In this document: one piece after another, positions 9,674 through 17,441 of the stretch
Numbering within the stretch: position 1 is the stretch's first letter
How the letters are laid out: every line of letters begins with the position of its first letter
Assembly: GCF_900156735.1 (NCBI RefSeq)
Contig: NZ_FTOL01000004.1
Location: forward strand, 124,001-188,000
Length of the DNA: 64,000 nt
Direction of reading: 5' to 3'
From: Chryseobacterium ureilyticum
GTDB taxonomy: Bacteria > Bacteroidota > Bacteroidia > Flavobacteriales > Weeksellaceae
Translations under genes and position numbers: made by a program
The notes under the pieces: generated by a model
Databases searched by the model: none
Seen by the model: only the letters and a program-made list of their open reading frames with translations
What the model was told of the DNA's origin: nothing

Positions 9674-10264
9674 TTACAAACTGATATTGTCTAAAAAGTC
9701 TTTTAAATCTGTAATCGAGATCATATTACCAGATGCAATAACAGAAAATCTGTTTCCTTCCAGATAATGAATGCTTGTCATATCGTCGCTTTCGTACATA
9801 CTTGAATCAAAGAAAACCTGCCAGCCTTTATAAGGTTTGATATTCGTTTTATCTCCAGGCTCTTCTGTCGTTTTTATGTCCAGATAACTAAGCAAGTTTG
9901 TTTTCACTGTCTCAGCTCCTGCACCAGCCCCATCTGTTACCATCAGATAAACATTCTTATCTCCTTTTTTATAATTTGCTGTAGCATAAGAACCAGAACC
10001 AGTCTCTTTATCTTCAAAGGCAGTCACTTCCGTTAATGTAAAACCAGCCACTTCCTTTTTAAATTTAGCTTTAAAATCAGCCTTAGCAATAGGTTTCATT
10101 TTTTTTAATTCCTTTGCCAGATTTTCGATCTTTAATGAATCTGAATCATTTTGTGTGTTCTCGATCAAAACAGTGGGACGTTCATTTGCAAAAACTGAAT
10201 TTGTACTCACTGCCAATACCATTGCACCAGCTAAAAGTCCTTTTCCCCAATACGTAAATTTCAT
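9674..10264 (-). CDS. Exported protein of unknown function
   Basis: 196 residues with a standard signal peptide (AMVLAVSTNSVFANE). The mature part starts with a lysine-rich helix and continues into an alpha/beta region with a GSGSYATANYKKGDKNVYLM strand pair. It resembles small periplasmic proteins of unknown role seen in Flavobacteria. A small open frame ends 5 bases before its start codon, and the VOC gene lies just upstream, so the three may form one transcript. Confidence 0.6.
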   Translation of the reverse strand: MKFTYWGKGLLAGAMVLAVSTNSVFANERPTVLIENTQNDSDSLKIENLAKELKKMKPIAKADFKAKFKKEVAGFTLTEVTAFEDKETGSGSYATANYKKGDKNVYLMVTDGAGAGAETVKTNLLSYLDIKTTEEPGDKTNIKPYKGWQVFFDSSMYESDDMTSIHYLEGNRFSVIASGNMISITDLKDFLDNISL

Positions 10265-10269
10265 AATTT

Positions 10270-10419
10270 CTAATAATAGTTTTTTACTACAACAGTCTTT
10301 ACAAAAAATAAACCAAGACTTCTTTCATCATGCCCTTTTGGAAGAAAATCCCTGATTTCAGCTAGTGATTTTTTATAATTCCAATCATCATCTGCAATAT
10401 TGTCTATGATTCTATTCAC
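10270..10419 (-). CDS. Small open frame, possibly a gene remnant
   Basis: 49 codons from a GTG at 10419 to a TAG at 10270. The frame is open a little further upstream but has no ATG. The predicted peptide (NRIIDNIADDDWNYKKSLAE, then RDFLPKGHDERSLGLFFVKT) has a natural composition for a coding sequence and ends 5 bases before the next gene. It looks like the last exon-length piece of a larger lost protein rather than a complete one. Function unknown; low confidence. Confidence 0.3.
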   Translation of the reverse strand: MNRIIDNIADDDWNYKKSLAEIRDFLPKGHDERSLGLFFVKTVVVKNYY

Positions 10420-10457
10420 ATCAATATCCCTTTCTTTTATTTCAAATCACGATTTTC

Positions 10458-10826
10458 TTATGGGTTTGTCTGTACATTAAATACTGTTCCCGCTGGATCT
10501 GTGATCCAATGCATACCTTCCGGAAGCTCTTCAATTTCGTCACAGGTTTCTACCCCATTTGATCGTAAATATTGTGTTGCTTCATCTACATTAGGAACTG
10601 TCAACTGAAGCCATGTTTCAGAATGAGTATAATTGTCTACACAATCAAGCCAGATTATATTATTTCCGAATTTCACTTCATGTGTTCTGGAAACGGTGGG
10701 ATGATCAATAGGTTTTTCTTCAACTTCCAATTTTAGAATATCTCTGTAAAAGGAAACTGTTTTTTCATATTTATTTTTAGGAATTTTGATTGCGATATTA
10801 ATTCCTGCTTCAAATTTTGGAGTCAT
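10458..10826 (-). CDS. VOC (glyoxalase/bleomycin resistance-like) family protein
   Basis: 122 residues from the ATG at 10826; a longer version would add 9 residues without support. The beta-alpha-beta-beta-beta pattern of the vicinal oxygen chelate fold is clear: NIAIKIPKNKYEKTVSFYRD, EVKFGNNIIWLDCVDN, WLQLTVPNVDEATQYL and a final HWITDPAGTVFNVQ strand. VOC proteins bind metal and act on small molecules or bind drugs. Only one module is present, so a dimer is expected. The substrate cannot be told from sequence. Confidence 0.8.
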   Translation of the reverse strand: MTPKFEAGINIAIKIPKNKYEKTVSFYRDILKLEVEEKPIDHPTVSRTHEVKFGNNIIWLDCVDNYTHSETWLQLTVPNVDEATQYLRSNGVETCDEIEELPEGMHWITDPAGTVFNVQTNP

Positions 10827-11042
10827 AGTTTTATGATTTTGTTGGTAGTACAAAGTAATTGAATTGAAGAGGTATAAGACTTATCTTATGACAAGAATAT
10901 TAAATTTTCAGTATCAAAACTTAATAATTCTTACCAATTCACAACAAAAGTTAAATATACAATCATATTAAAATATTTTTAATGCAATTTCACTTTTGTT
11001 TGAAAAATTTAATTAATTTCGAATTCACTAAATCTAAACGTT

Positions 11043-11186
11043 ATGAAAAATTTAAAGAAAATCGAAAGACAAGAAATGAAAACAATTAACGGTGGTATTA
11101 ATTGCCCTGGTGGGCAAATATGCTTAATCGGGGGCAAATGGCAATGTATGCCTTTTGACGGATGTGGCGGTGGAAATCAGCCTTAA
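11043..11186 (+). CDS. Bacteriocin-like peptide with double-glycine leader
   Basis: 47 residues. The leader MKNLKKIERQEMKTINGG ends in GG, the cleavage signal for peptidase-containing ABC transporters. The 29-residue core is short, rich in glycine and cysteine (three Cys), and ends GCGGGNQP. Chryseobacterium genomes carry many peptides with this INGG leader; they are annotated as bacteriocin-like but have no proven activity. A second such gene follows 28 bases later. No transporter or modifying enzyme is encoded nearby, so processing must occur from elsewhere. Confidence 0.75.
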   Translation: MKNLKKIERQEMKTINGGINCPGGQICLIGGKWQCMPFDGCGGGNQP

Positions 11187-11214
11187 ATTATAAGTTTAAT
11201 TTAATATTTCGATT

Positions 11215-11361
11215 ATGAAAAATTCTAAGAAAATTTCAAGAGATCAATTGAAAAGTATTAACGGAGGAGCTCTAACTTGCTCTGAGGCATGCTGTCCACC
11301 TCCGGGAATAAAAAGATGCCCTTGGGTGATTTGTGTAGCACCTTGTGATATATTAAGTTAA
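11215..11361 (+). CDS. Second bacteriocin-like peptide, cysteine-rich
   Basis: 48 residues. The leader MKNSKKISRDQLKSINGG is clearly homologous to that of the preceding peptide, while the 30-residue core (six Cys, a PPP turn, CPWVICVAPC) is unrelated. Conserved leaders with divergent cores are typical of tandem bacteriocin or signalling precursors. Six cysteines suggest three disulfides after export. A terminator follows at once, so the two peptides make a compact bicistronic unit. Confidence 0.75.
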   Translation: MKNSKKISRDQLKSINGGALTCSEACCPPPGIKRCPWVICVAPCDILS

Positions 11362-11384
11362 ATATCACTCATCTGAACAATAAC

Positions 11385-11420
11385 AAAAGCCTTGGAATTC
11401 CTGATTCTGAGGCTTTTATT
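11385..11420 (+). terminator. Terminator after the peptide pair
   Basis: AAAAGCCT pairs with AGGCTTTT around a loop, followed by a T-rich tail (TTATTT). It ends the bicistronic peptide unit 24 bases after the second stop. Confidence 0.7.
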
Positions 11421-11516
11421 TGACAACTATTCTCATTTGCATACCTTTTAACTATTTTATTATTAAAAAAATTTCACGGAATTATATTTTTTTTTCTGGA
11501 GTTTCATGAAAATATG

Positions 11517-11524
11517 TATATTTG
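11517..11524 (+). promoter_or_regulatory. Bacteroidetes -7 element TATATTTG
   Basis: An exact match to the TAnnTTTG consensus of Bacteroidetes housekeeping promoters. Transcription would begin near 11531, only about 12 bases before the leader-peptide ATG. A good -33 TTTG is not obvious. Confidence 0.7.
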
Positions 11525-11542
11525 CCGTGCAAAAAATAAGAA

Positions 11543-11599
11543 ATGATTTTATCTAACTTAAAAAAGGGAAAGAAACAGTACTTACGTCGAACGTCGTGA
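11543..11599 (+). CDS. Leader peptide of the aspartate kinase attenuator
   Basis: 18 codons, MILSNLKKGKKQYLRRTS then TGA. The ATG sits about 12 bases after the predicted transcription start. Four lysine codons lie within five positions (residues 7, 8, 10, 11), followed by two arginines. The stop codon overlaps a 7-base element (GTCGTGA) that can pair with the downstream terminator. That arrangement is the classical design of ribosome-mediated attenuation, and lysine is an end product of the pathway controlled by the downstream kinase. No experimental support; lysine codons are common in AT-rich genomes. Confidence 0.6.
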   Translation: MILSNLKKGKKQYLRRTS

Positions 11600-11666
11600 G
11601 TCATTTTCCTTTGGTTAGAAACCAGATACATCAGGAGCTTGTCATCACGACAAGCTCTTTTTTTTT
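11593..11666 (+). promoter_or_regulatory. Transcription attenuator (antiterminator/terminator pair) before lysC
   Basis: Terminator: GAGCTTGTC (11635-11643), loop ATCAC, GACAAGCTC (11649-11657), then nine T (11658-11666). Antiterminator: GTCGTGA (11593-11599, including the leader stop codon) is exactly complementary to TCACGAC (11645-11651), which covers the terminator loop and the first bases of its 3' arm, so both cannot form. A ribosome that reaches the leader stop would cover GTCGTGA and favour termination; one stalled at the lysine codons about 20 bases earlier would leave it free. A CTAAC/GTTAG pairing within the leader adds a third possible stem. Confidence 0.65.
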
Positions 11667-11703
11667 GCTTAAAGTTTTTTTAATAATTTAATATTATATA
11701 TTC

Positions 11704-13023
11704 ATGAAAGTATTGAAATTTGGAGGGACTTCAGTGGGAAGCCCGGAAAGGATTGAACATTTATTGCCTATTATCCAATCTCAGGCAGCTAATCAGCATC
11801 TGGTAGTATTATCGGCGGTTTCAGGAACTACAAATGATCTGGTTACATTATCAGAGCTGTATGCAGGAAAGGAATTGGAAAATGCAAAAAAACATCTTGA
11901 TTCGCTTTATGAGAAGTATAAAAAATTTGTAGCAGAATTATTCAAAACTGAACAGGGAGCTGCTGAAGCTTTGACATTTATCAATACTATATTCGAGCTT
12001 CTTTACAGCTTTGAAAACTCTAATTTCACTTCTACTGAAGAGCGTATTATATTGGCTCAGGGAGAAATTATTTCTACCACTTTGTTCCATTTACATTTAA
12101 AGGAAACAGGGGTTCCTTCCGTATTGTTATCAGCCCTTGATTTCATGCTTATTGATGAAGAAAACGAACCGGATATTGAGTACATCAGAGAAAAAGCAGG
12201 TATAGAAATTGCAAAATATCCTGCTGAAAGCTTATTCATTACACAAGGTTATATCTGCCGAAATGCTCAGGGTGAAATAGATAATCTGCGAAGAGGAGGT
12301 TCAGATTATACGGCTTCTTTGCTTGGAGCAGCTTTAGGTGTCGAAGAAGTTCAGATCTGGACGGATATTGATGGTTTTCACAATAATGACCCAAGATTTG
12401 TTCAGAATACAAGACCTATCGCTAAACTTAGCTTTGATGAAGCGGCAGAGCTTTCTTATTTTGGGGCTAAAATCCTTCACCCTCAAAGTGTTTTCCCTGC
12501 AAGAAAATATAATGTTCCTGTAAGATTACTGGACACAATGAATCCTCATAAACCAGGGACTTTGATTTCAGGAGAAAGCATCAATCAGAATCAAATTGTG
12601 GCTATTGCAGCAAAGGACGGTATTACGGCAATCCGTATTCAGTCTTCCCGTATGCTGATGGCGTATGGTTTCCTGAGAAAGGTTTTTGAAGTTTTTGAGC
12701 GTTTCAAAACTCCTATTGACATGATTACCACCTCGGAAGTTGCTGTTTCACTGACGATTGACCAGACGGAATACCTACCTGAAATTCTAAAAGAACTTGA
12801 AGTTTTCTCAGCCGTAGATATTGATCATGAGCAGACTATCATTTGTATCGTTGGTGATTTCAGAAAGAATAATCACGGACATGCTACAATTGTTTCGGAA
12901 GCGGTAAAACATATTCCGATCAGAATGATTTCCTATGGCGGTAGTGAGAATAATATTTCATTATTGGTTCCGTCTACCTATAAAATTGAAGCTTTACGAT
13001 CGTTGCACAACAGATTGTTTTAA
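11704..13023 (+). CDS. lysC: Aspartate kinase, monofunctional
   Basis: 439 residues. N-terminal KFGGTSVGSPERI is the kinase nucleotide site, RRGGSDYTASLLGAAL the central signature, and WTDIDGFHNNDPRFV the aspartate-binding region; the last ~130 residues form the regulatory ACT part. It phosphorylates L-aspartate, the first step to lysine, threonine and methionine. No homoserine dehydrogenase is fused. Transcription appears controlled by an upstream attenuator with a lysine-rich leader peptide, which favours a lysine-related role; the symbol lysC rests on that and on the monofunctional length. A terminator follows 13 bases after the stop. Confidence 0.9.
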   Translation: MKVLKFGGTSVGSPERIEHLLPIIQSQAANQHLVVLSAVSGTTNDLVTLSELYAGKELENAKKHLDSLYEKYKKFVAELFKTEQGAAEALTFINTIFELLYSFENSNFTSTEERIILAQGEIISTTLFHLHLKETGVPSVLLSALDFMLIDEENEPDIEYIREKAGIEIAKYPAESLFITQGYICRNAQGEIDNLRRGGSDYTASLLGAALGVEEVQIWTDIDGFHNNDPRFVQNTRPIAKLSFDEAAELSYFGAKILHPQSVFPARKYNVPVRLLDTMNPHKPGTLISGESINQNQIVAIAAKDGITAIRIQSSRMLMAYGFLRKVFEVFERFKTPIDMITTSEVAVSLTIDQTEYLPEILKELEVFSAVDIDHEQTIICIVGDFRKNNHGHATIVSEAVKHIPIRMISYGGSENNISLLVPSTYKIEALRSLHNRLF

Positions 13024-13035
13024 GATATCATTTCA

Positions 13036-13069
13036 AAAGAGATTATTCCTTGTGAATAGTCTCTTTTTT
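13036..13069 (+). terminator. Terminator after aspartate kinase
   Basis: AAAGAGATTATTC pairs with GAATAGTCTCTTT (one G-T wobble) around CTTGT, followed by a T run. Confidence 0.85.
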
Positions 13070-13089
13070 AATCAGCCATCATATTCTGT

Positions 13090-14037
13090 TTAGATAAAGG
13101 GCAATCTATTTTCGATCGCAAACTCCTCAAATTCAGCATTAAGATGGGCTTTTTCAAATACAAGATATACCTGCTTTAGCTTCTTCAATTGTTTTAATAT
13201 TAAAAAACTTTCTATATTCATATTTCTGATATGAGTAATCTCCAGAACTTCTAAGTTTTCCATTTCCTGAATATGATCGATAGACTTCAGGTTTTTTAAT
13301 CCTAAAAGTGATAGTTTTTTGATCTTTTCCGGATTCTTAAACTTTGGGATCTCATTAATCCCATTCATATATCTTAAAGAAACATTGACCAGATTAGGCT
13401 GAACTGCTATATTTTTTTGAAAATCCAATCCGTTACACTTTTCTAAAGTCAGATTCTCAAGATTGGGAAACTTTTCTAAGAATAGTTCCGGATCAATTAA
13501 TTTTCGATGTACTCTCAGTTCACGTATCAATTGATAATTATTTATCAATTTTAAATTCAAATCATAGACAGCCAGGCATTCCATTTGTGAAAAGGATTTA
13601 ATAGTAGAATATTGTTCTTTACTCAACCCTTCACACAGGTAGCTGAAATATTTTAGTTCAGAAAATCTCTTCAATTCATCAAGTTGGAGGTTCTTTTTGG
13701 CATGGGTTGAAATATCCAGATAACTTAAATAATGAATACTCTTTAAAAAATTTAAGGTTTCTAATGGCTCATCATAATCACTTACATATATTTTCAACTT
13801 AGAAACGTTCGACAAATATTGAAAAACATGGATTCCTGAAACAACATGATCTGAATGAAAACTCTCCGACTCTATAATAACAGAGATCAAAAGTTTTTTT
13901 TCAAGCAGTATTTTATTTAAAGTAATTAATTTTTCAATTTCGACCTTTTCCTCAATTCTAACAGTAAGTATTTTGTTTTTTTCATCCGATATATTTTCAA
14001 TATCACTGAAAGTCATTGTATGCAGATCAACCAGCAT
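13090..14037 (-). CDS. Leucine-rich-repeat-like cytoplasmic protein
   Basis: 315 residues without signal peptide. From about residue 90 the sequence shows irregular leucine-rich repeats of 22-25 residues, such as FPNLENLTLEKCNGLDF, PEKIKKLSLLGLKNLKSI and MENLEVLEITHIRNMNI. The first 80 residues do not fit the repeat and may cap it. LRR proteins of this kind bind partners; some Bacteroidota examples sit in toxin-immunity loci, and a toxin-like gene lies 500 bases away on the other strand, but no link is shown. Confidence 0.6.
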   Translation of the reverse strand: MLVDLHTMTFSDIENISDEKNKILTVRIEEKVEIEKLITLNKILLEKKLLISVIIESESFHSDHVVSGIHVFQYLSNVSKLKIYVSDYDEPLETLNFLKSIHYLSYLDISTHAKKNLQLDELKRFSELKYFSYLCEGLSKEQYSTIKSFSQMECLAVYDLNLKLINNYQLIRELRVHRKLIDPELFLEKFPNLENLTLEKCNGLDFQKNIAVQPNLVNVSLRYMNGINEIPKFKNPEKIKKLSLLGLKNLKSIDHIQEMENLEVLEITHIRNMNIESFLILKQLKKLKQVYLVFEKAHLNAEFEEFAIENRLPFI

Positions 14038-14540
14038 TATTCAAGTTTTTAAATGTTTTTATAAAGATAGGAAATGTGATAAATATAAGCTACCAGAAAG
14101 GAAAAAACACTATTTAACAATTAATAAAATGTTCATAATCTATTCACGCCACTGCAATTTTTATGTTCTAGTTTTGACATCGAAAAGCAAACGTAACGAT
14201 TGATGAGAGCGAAGAAATGTATAATAATTTTAAAAGCTGGTGAAGTAAGCAGAACGGAAATAAAAAAAGCGAGGTATCTTTTCCTTAATCATCTCTATGA
14301 GCAGCTCCCGCTTTCCTATTTACAAATCTATCTTAGATCATTGAGAATAATAGCCCGAAGTAATTTTATTTATTTCTCAGTAAAAATACAGTTGACCACA
14401 GCACCAATAACAACCACCTTCTTTAAATTCACAACAATCTTACGTTATACGATTCTTTCTATTCAAAATTCACATCAGGAAAACCTGCAAAACAGGATAG
14501 TCCACAAAAAACTAATATCAATTTTTTAAATTTTAAATAC
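14038..14540. other. Non-coding stretch upstream of the GG-leader toxin-like gene
   Basis: About 500 bases with no convincing gene. A 109-codon frame at 14200-14529 has poor composition and no recognisable features and is not called. The stretch must hold the divergent promoters for the LRR-like gene and the toxin-like gene; I could not place a TAnnTTTG element with confidence. Confidence 0.4.
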
Positions 14541-15209
14541 ATGAGAAACTCGAAAGTAGTTGAACTCAACAGTACATTAGAGCTGTTGAATGAAAATGAA
14601 TTATACTCCTTCAAAGGAGGACTTGCCGGAGGACAGAGCGAAACGGAAATCCCTGAAATAATTATTCCTGCTCCGGACAGAGATGATGATGGCGGAACTA
14701 ATCCTCCTGACACGGATCTACCTACCTGGGATGACGATGATCTGCCTATCTGGGGTGATGATGGTCCACCTGATGGAGGTACAGGCGCCGGAAATGGAAG
14801 TAATGATGTTCCGGCTGATGCTTTTGGAGGTATATTTTCATTAACGCTTGCGGAAAGATCGTTTCTAGCACATCACGTTCCTGCTTTAGGGGTTTTAAAA
14901 ATGATTGGCAATTACAACCTTGCTGTGGAAAAAGGCAATGGTATTAATAATGAAGCAGATGCTTTAAGACACGCTCTGTGGTCTGCGTTAGATGCTGCAG
15001 ATATTGGTGTTAATTTAGCAAGACAGTTTCATACATTACATGAAACAGAACATCCGGGAACTCCTGCTGAAAATGCCATGGATTTGTATAATAACGAATG
15101 GGGATATAATTGGTTCTTACAAAATGGCAACCCAGAAGATAATATGCCTAAATTCGAGCTTGATTTTAATACCGCAGTTATTAACGGTTCGATAAAAACC
15201 AAACCATAG
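14541..15209 (+). CDS. GG-leader protein with DUF6973-like putative toxin domain
   Basis: 222 residues in three parts. Residues 1-27 resemble a double-glycine export leader (LELLNENELYSFKGG). Residues 28-93 are a disordered linker rich in Pro, Asp and Gly. Residues 95-215 form a compact domain with ADALRHALWSALDAADIG (139-156), HTLHETE (164-170) and MDLYNNEWG (180-188); conserved His, Glu and Asp could be catalytic. I associate this pattern with the family called DUF6973, found in secreted and polymorphic toxins, but the name is from memory. The next gene starts 2 bases after the stop and encodes a lipoprotein, as expected for an immunity partner. Confidence 0.6.
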   Translation: MRNSKVVELNSTLELLNENELYSFKGGLAGGQSETEIPEIIIPAPDRDDDGGTNPPDTDLPTWDDDDLPIWGDDGPPDGGTGAGNGSNDVPADAFGGIFSLTLAERSFLAHHVPALGVLKMIGNYNLAVEKGNGINNEADALRHALWSALDAADIGVNLARQFHTLHETEHPGTPAENAMDLYNNEWGYNWFLQNGNPEDNMPKFELDFNTAVINGSIKTKP

Positions 15210-15211
15210 AA

Positions 15212-15763
15212 ATGCAAAAGTTAATCAAGTATATCCTGTTACTGCCTTTTTTCATTATTTTTTCCTGTCAAGGACAAACAAACCCTGACTGTTTGATACA
15301 ATTGGAAGAAAAGTTATCTCCAAAAGTAAATGAGGAAAATAAAATAGGAGAAATTATCAATATAAAGGATGATGTCAATTGTTTTGAATGGGACACTTTA
15401 ATTGTTCAATCAGCAATAAACAGTAAAAAAAGCATGGAAAAGGATTTAGGGATAACCATCCCGTTCGAGTATAACTTTAGCATGGGTGATGAAAATACAG
15501 CAATACTACTTTTTGTGAAAAATAATAATGTAGTACACTATATCTCACAAAGGCGAACAGTAGATCGAAAAACGCTTGACCAGGCTAAATCTGTTAAAGC
15601 ATCCAGCTTCATCTATTTATTAAATAATTACGGCAATAATGTCTATGCTAAAATACCTAAAGAAAAAGCTATTTTCGAGACTTATCCAGTGATCTATCAC
15701 GACAAAAGTAAAGAAACGGAATGGGCTTTAAAATATGGCATGGGCGTAAAAGTTAAAGAATAG
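15212..15763 (+). CDS. Lipoprotein, candidate immunity partner of the preceding protein
   Basis: 183 residues. A signal peptide ends in a lipobox (FFIIFSC), so the protein is lipid-anchored in the envelope. The mature part is alpha/beta with no catalytic motif. The ATG lies 2 bases after the stop of the toxin-like gene, so the two are translated together. Envelope immunity proteins commonly have this size and location; the assignment is positional only. Confidence 0.55.
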   Translation: MQKLIKYILLLPFFIIFSCQGQTNPDCLIQLEEKLSPKVNEENKIGEIINIKDDVNCFEWDTLIVQSAINSKKSMEKDLGITIPFEYNFSMGDENTAILLFVKNNNVVHYISQRRTVDRKTLDQAKSVKASSFIYLLNNYGNNVYAKIPKEKAIFETYPVIYHDKSKETEWALKYGMGVKVKE

Positions 15764-15783
15764 AATAAACTAAAAAATTAACA

Positions 15784-15825
15784 AAAATCCTCCAATTCTC
15801 TAGAATTGGAGGATTTTGAACTTTT
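15784..15825 (+). terminator. Strong terminator after the toxin-lipoprotein pair
   Basis: A perfect 15-bp stem, AAAATCCTCCAATTC / GAATTGGAGGATTTT, with a TCTA loop and a TTTTG tail close the pair. Confidence 0.85.
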
Positions 15826-16053
15826 GTCAAATCATAGTAGTTATACAACCTTTAGCACAATCTTCAAATGGATACCAGTATTTCTATTTGAAGGCATGCC
15901 AATTCATTAAGTGATTGATATCTAAAGGTGAATTAAATACTGGAAGAGAAAAGTGAGTCGAGTTATAAAGAACAGCTCTTTCAATTTTAAATGAACTTTT
16001 TACACAACAAAAAGTAGTTTTCTACCTCTTTCTTCCAGCTTACAAACCTTTAA
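15826..16053 (-). other. Non-coding stretch with a possible decayed small-peptide gene
   Basis: No intact gene. On the minus strand, reading from about 15920 to 15829, a frame with one in-frame TAG encodes KYWYPFEDCAKGCITTMI before its stop, a composition like the tails of bacteriocin-like peptides. There is no leader, so it is at best a remnant. Confidence 0.25.
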
Positions 16054-17205
16054 TTAATTCTGATAAATCTCTCCTTCATAAGAAGCATTGTATAGGTCTT
16101 TCAGTTCCTGAAGGCTTGGCTTACGCGGATTAAAACCTGTACATGGATCTTCCAAAGCATTTTTAGTGATATAGTCAAGATTTTTTTCCCAGTCTTCACG
16201 AGAAATACCAAATGCTTTCAATGAACCGATATTATTCACAGAATTTCTCAATTTCTCAATTTCCTGTGCCAGTTCTTCTGCTGATTCTTTTCCAACTAGC
16301 TTAGCCAGATCCGGATATCTTGTTGTAGCTGTCTGATTATAACGGATTACATTCGGAAGGAAAATCGCATTAGCAGCACCGTGAGGAATACCATATAAAG
16401 CTCCTACCTGATGTGATAGTGAATGTACAATTCCCAGCCATGCGTTATTGAATGCCAAACCTCCCATAAATGAAGCATCATGCATATTCTGACGTGCCTT
16501 GATATTAGTCGGATTATTTACCGCTTCTTCCAGATTTTGGAAAACGATCTCTAAACCTCCTTTTGCCAATACATCTGCATAATTATCTTCAATATTTGAT
16601 ACATAGGCTTCAACGCAGTGGGTCAGTGCATCCAAACCGGTATTTGATGTGATATGCGCTGGCATTGTAGCACAGATTTCTCCATCTACAATGGCAATAT
16701 CCGGAGTCAATTCATAAGAAACAATCGGATATTTTATTCCTTTTTCTCTATCAGTAATAACAGCTAATCCTGTAGTTTCTGTTCCTGTACCGCTGGTAGA
16801 AGGAATGGCTACAAATTTTGCCTTCTGGCGTAATACCGGTACACTGAAAGGTTTCGTCATTGCTTCAAAATCAGCATTCGGATATTCGTAAAACACCCAC
16901 ATCATTTTAGCAGCATCAATAGCAGAACAACCTCCAAGACCTACGATCCAATCCGGTTGAAAATCACGCATTACAGCAGCTCCCTGAAGACTTGTAGCAG
17001 AAGACGGATCTTCTTCAACACCATCAAAAACAATAGTTTCCAATCCAGCTTCTGTCAGATAACCTATTGCACGGTCTAATGTACCGCTTCTTTTCATTGA
17101 TTGTCCACCAGTTACAATAACTACTTTTTTTCCAGACAGTTTTTTTAATTCTGATAAACTTCCAGGACCATGAAATACTTCGCCGGCAACAAATAACTTG
17201 CTCAT
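16054..17205 (-). CDS. Iron-containing (group III) alcohol dehydrogenase
   Basis: 383 residues, the usual family length. NAD(P) binding: GLGGCSAIDAAK (89-100). The iron site is complete: D192 and H196 in GLDALTHCVEAY, H260 in WLGIVHSLSHQVG, H274 in GIPHGAANAIF. Members reduce aldehydes or oxidise alcohols, including butanol, lactaldehyde and propanediol substrates; which one applies here is not decidable. It lies downstream of an AraC regulator on the same strand, and may be its target. A -7 element TACCTTTG precedes it at 17230-17237. Confidence 0.85.
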   Translation of the reverse strand: MSKLFVAGEVFHGPGSLSELKKLSGKKVVIVTGGQSMKRSGTLDRAIGYLTEAGLETIVFDGVEEDPSSATSLQGAAVMRDFQPDWIVGLGGCSAIDAAKMMWVFYEYPNADFEAMTKPFSVPVLRQKAKFVAIPSTSGTGTETTGLAVITDREKGIKYPIVSYELTPDIAIVDGEICATMPAHITSNTGLDALTHCVEAYVSNIEDNYADVLAKGGLEIVFQNLEEAVNNPTNIKARQNMHDASFMGGLAFNNAWLGIVHSLSHQVGALYGIPHGAANAIFLPNVIRYNQTATTRYPDLAKLVGKESAEELAQEIEKLRNSVNNIGSLKAFGISREDWEKNLDYITKNALEDPCTGFNPRKPSLQELKDLYNASYEGEIYQN

Positions 17206-17229
17206 AATTTTTATTTAAAATTTCTGATA

Positions 17230-17237
17230 CAAAGGTA
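17230..17237 (-). promoter_or_regulatory. -7 promoter element of the alcohol dehydrogenase
   Basis: TACCTTTG on the minus strand matches TAnnTTTG and lies 24 bases before the start codon. No clear -33 element. Confidence 0.5.
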
Positions 17238-17367
17238 CTCTGCCCTACACCGCTGATGTTATACATTAAGTACTATATGATATACATTTGATCCACTCAA
17301 AATGAATACCCGTAATATATATTTAAATTTAAAATATCATAGAAGCATATGTTATAATTATAAAAAA

Positions 17368-17415
17368 TTCGTGCATTTGTGGCAGATTTTATTAAGTTTG
17401 CCATAAATGCACGAA
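17368..17415. repeat. Large extragenic palindrome
   Basis: Arms of 17 bases, TTCGTGCATTTGTGGCA and TGCCATAAATGCACGAA, with one mismatch and a 14-base spacer. It lies between the AraC regulator and the alcohol dehydrogenase. The arm sequence looks like the short repeats scattered between genes in Flavobacteria. It may act as a terminator or mRNA end. Confidence 0.7.
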
Positions 17416-17441
17416 TACAATTGTCAATATTTTTATCAAGC

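Noticed and set aside
11531..11703. Leader before aspartate kinase as a lysine riboswitch
   Set aside because: About 105 bases from predicted start to terminator is too short for the known lysine riboswitch, and a leader peptide with terminator/antiterminator explains it better.
14200..14529. 109-codon plus-strand frame before the GG-leader gene
   Set aside because: Composition is unlike the neighbours, no domain or signal, and it overlaps the region that should hold promoters.
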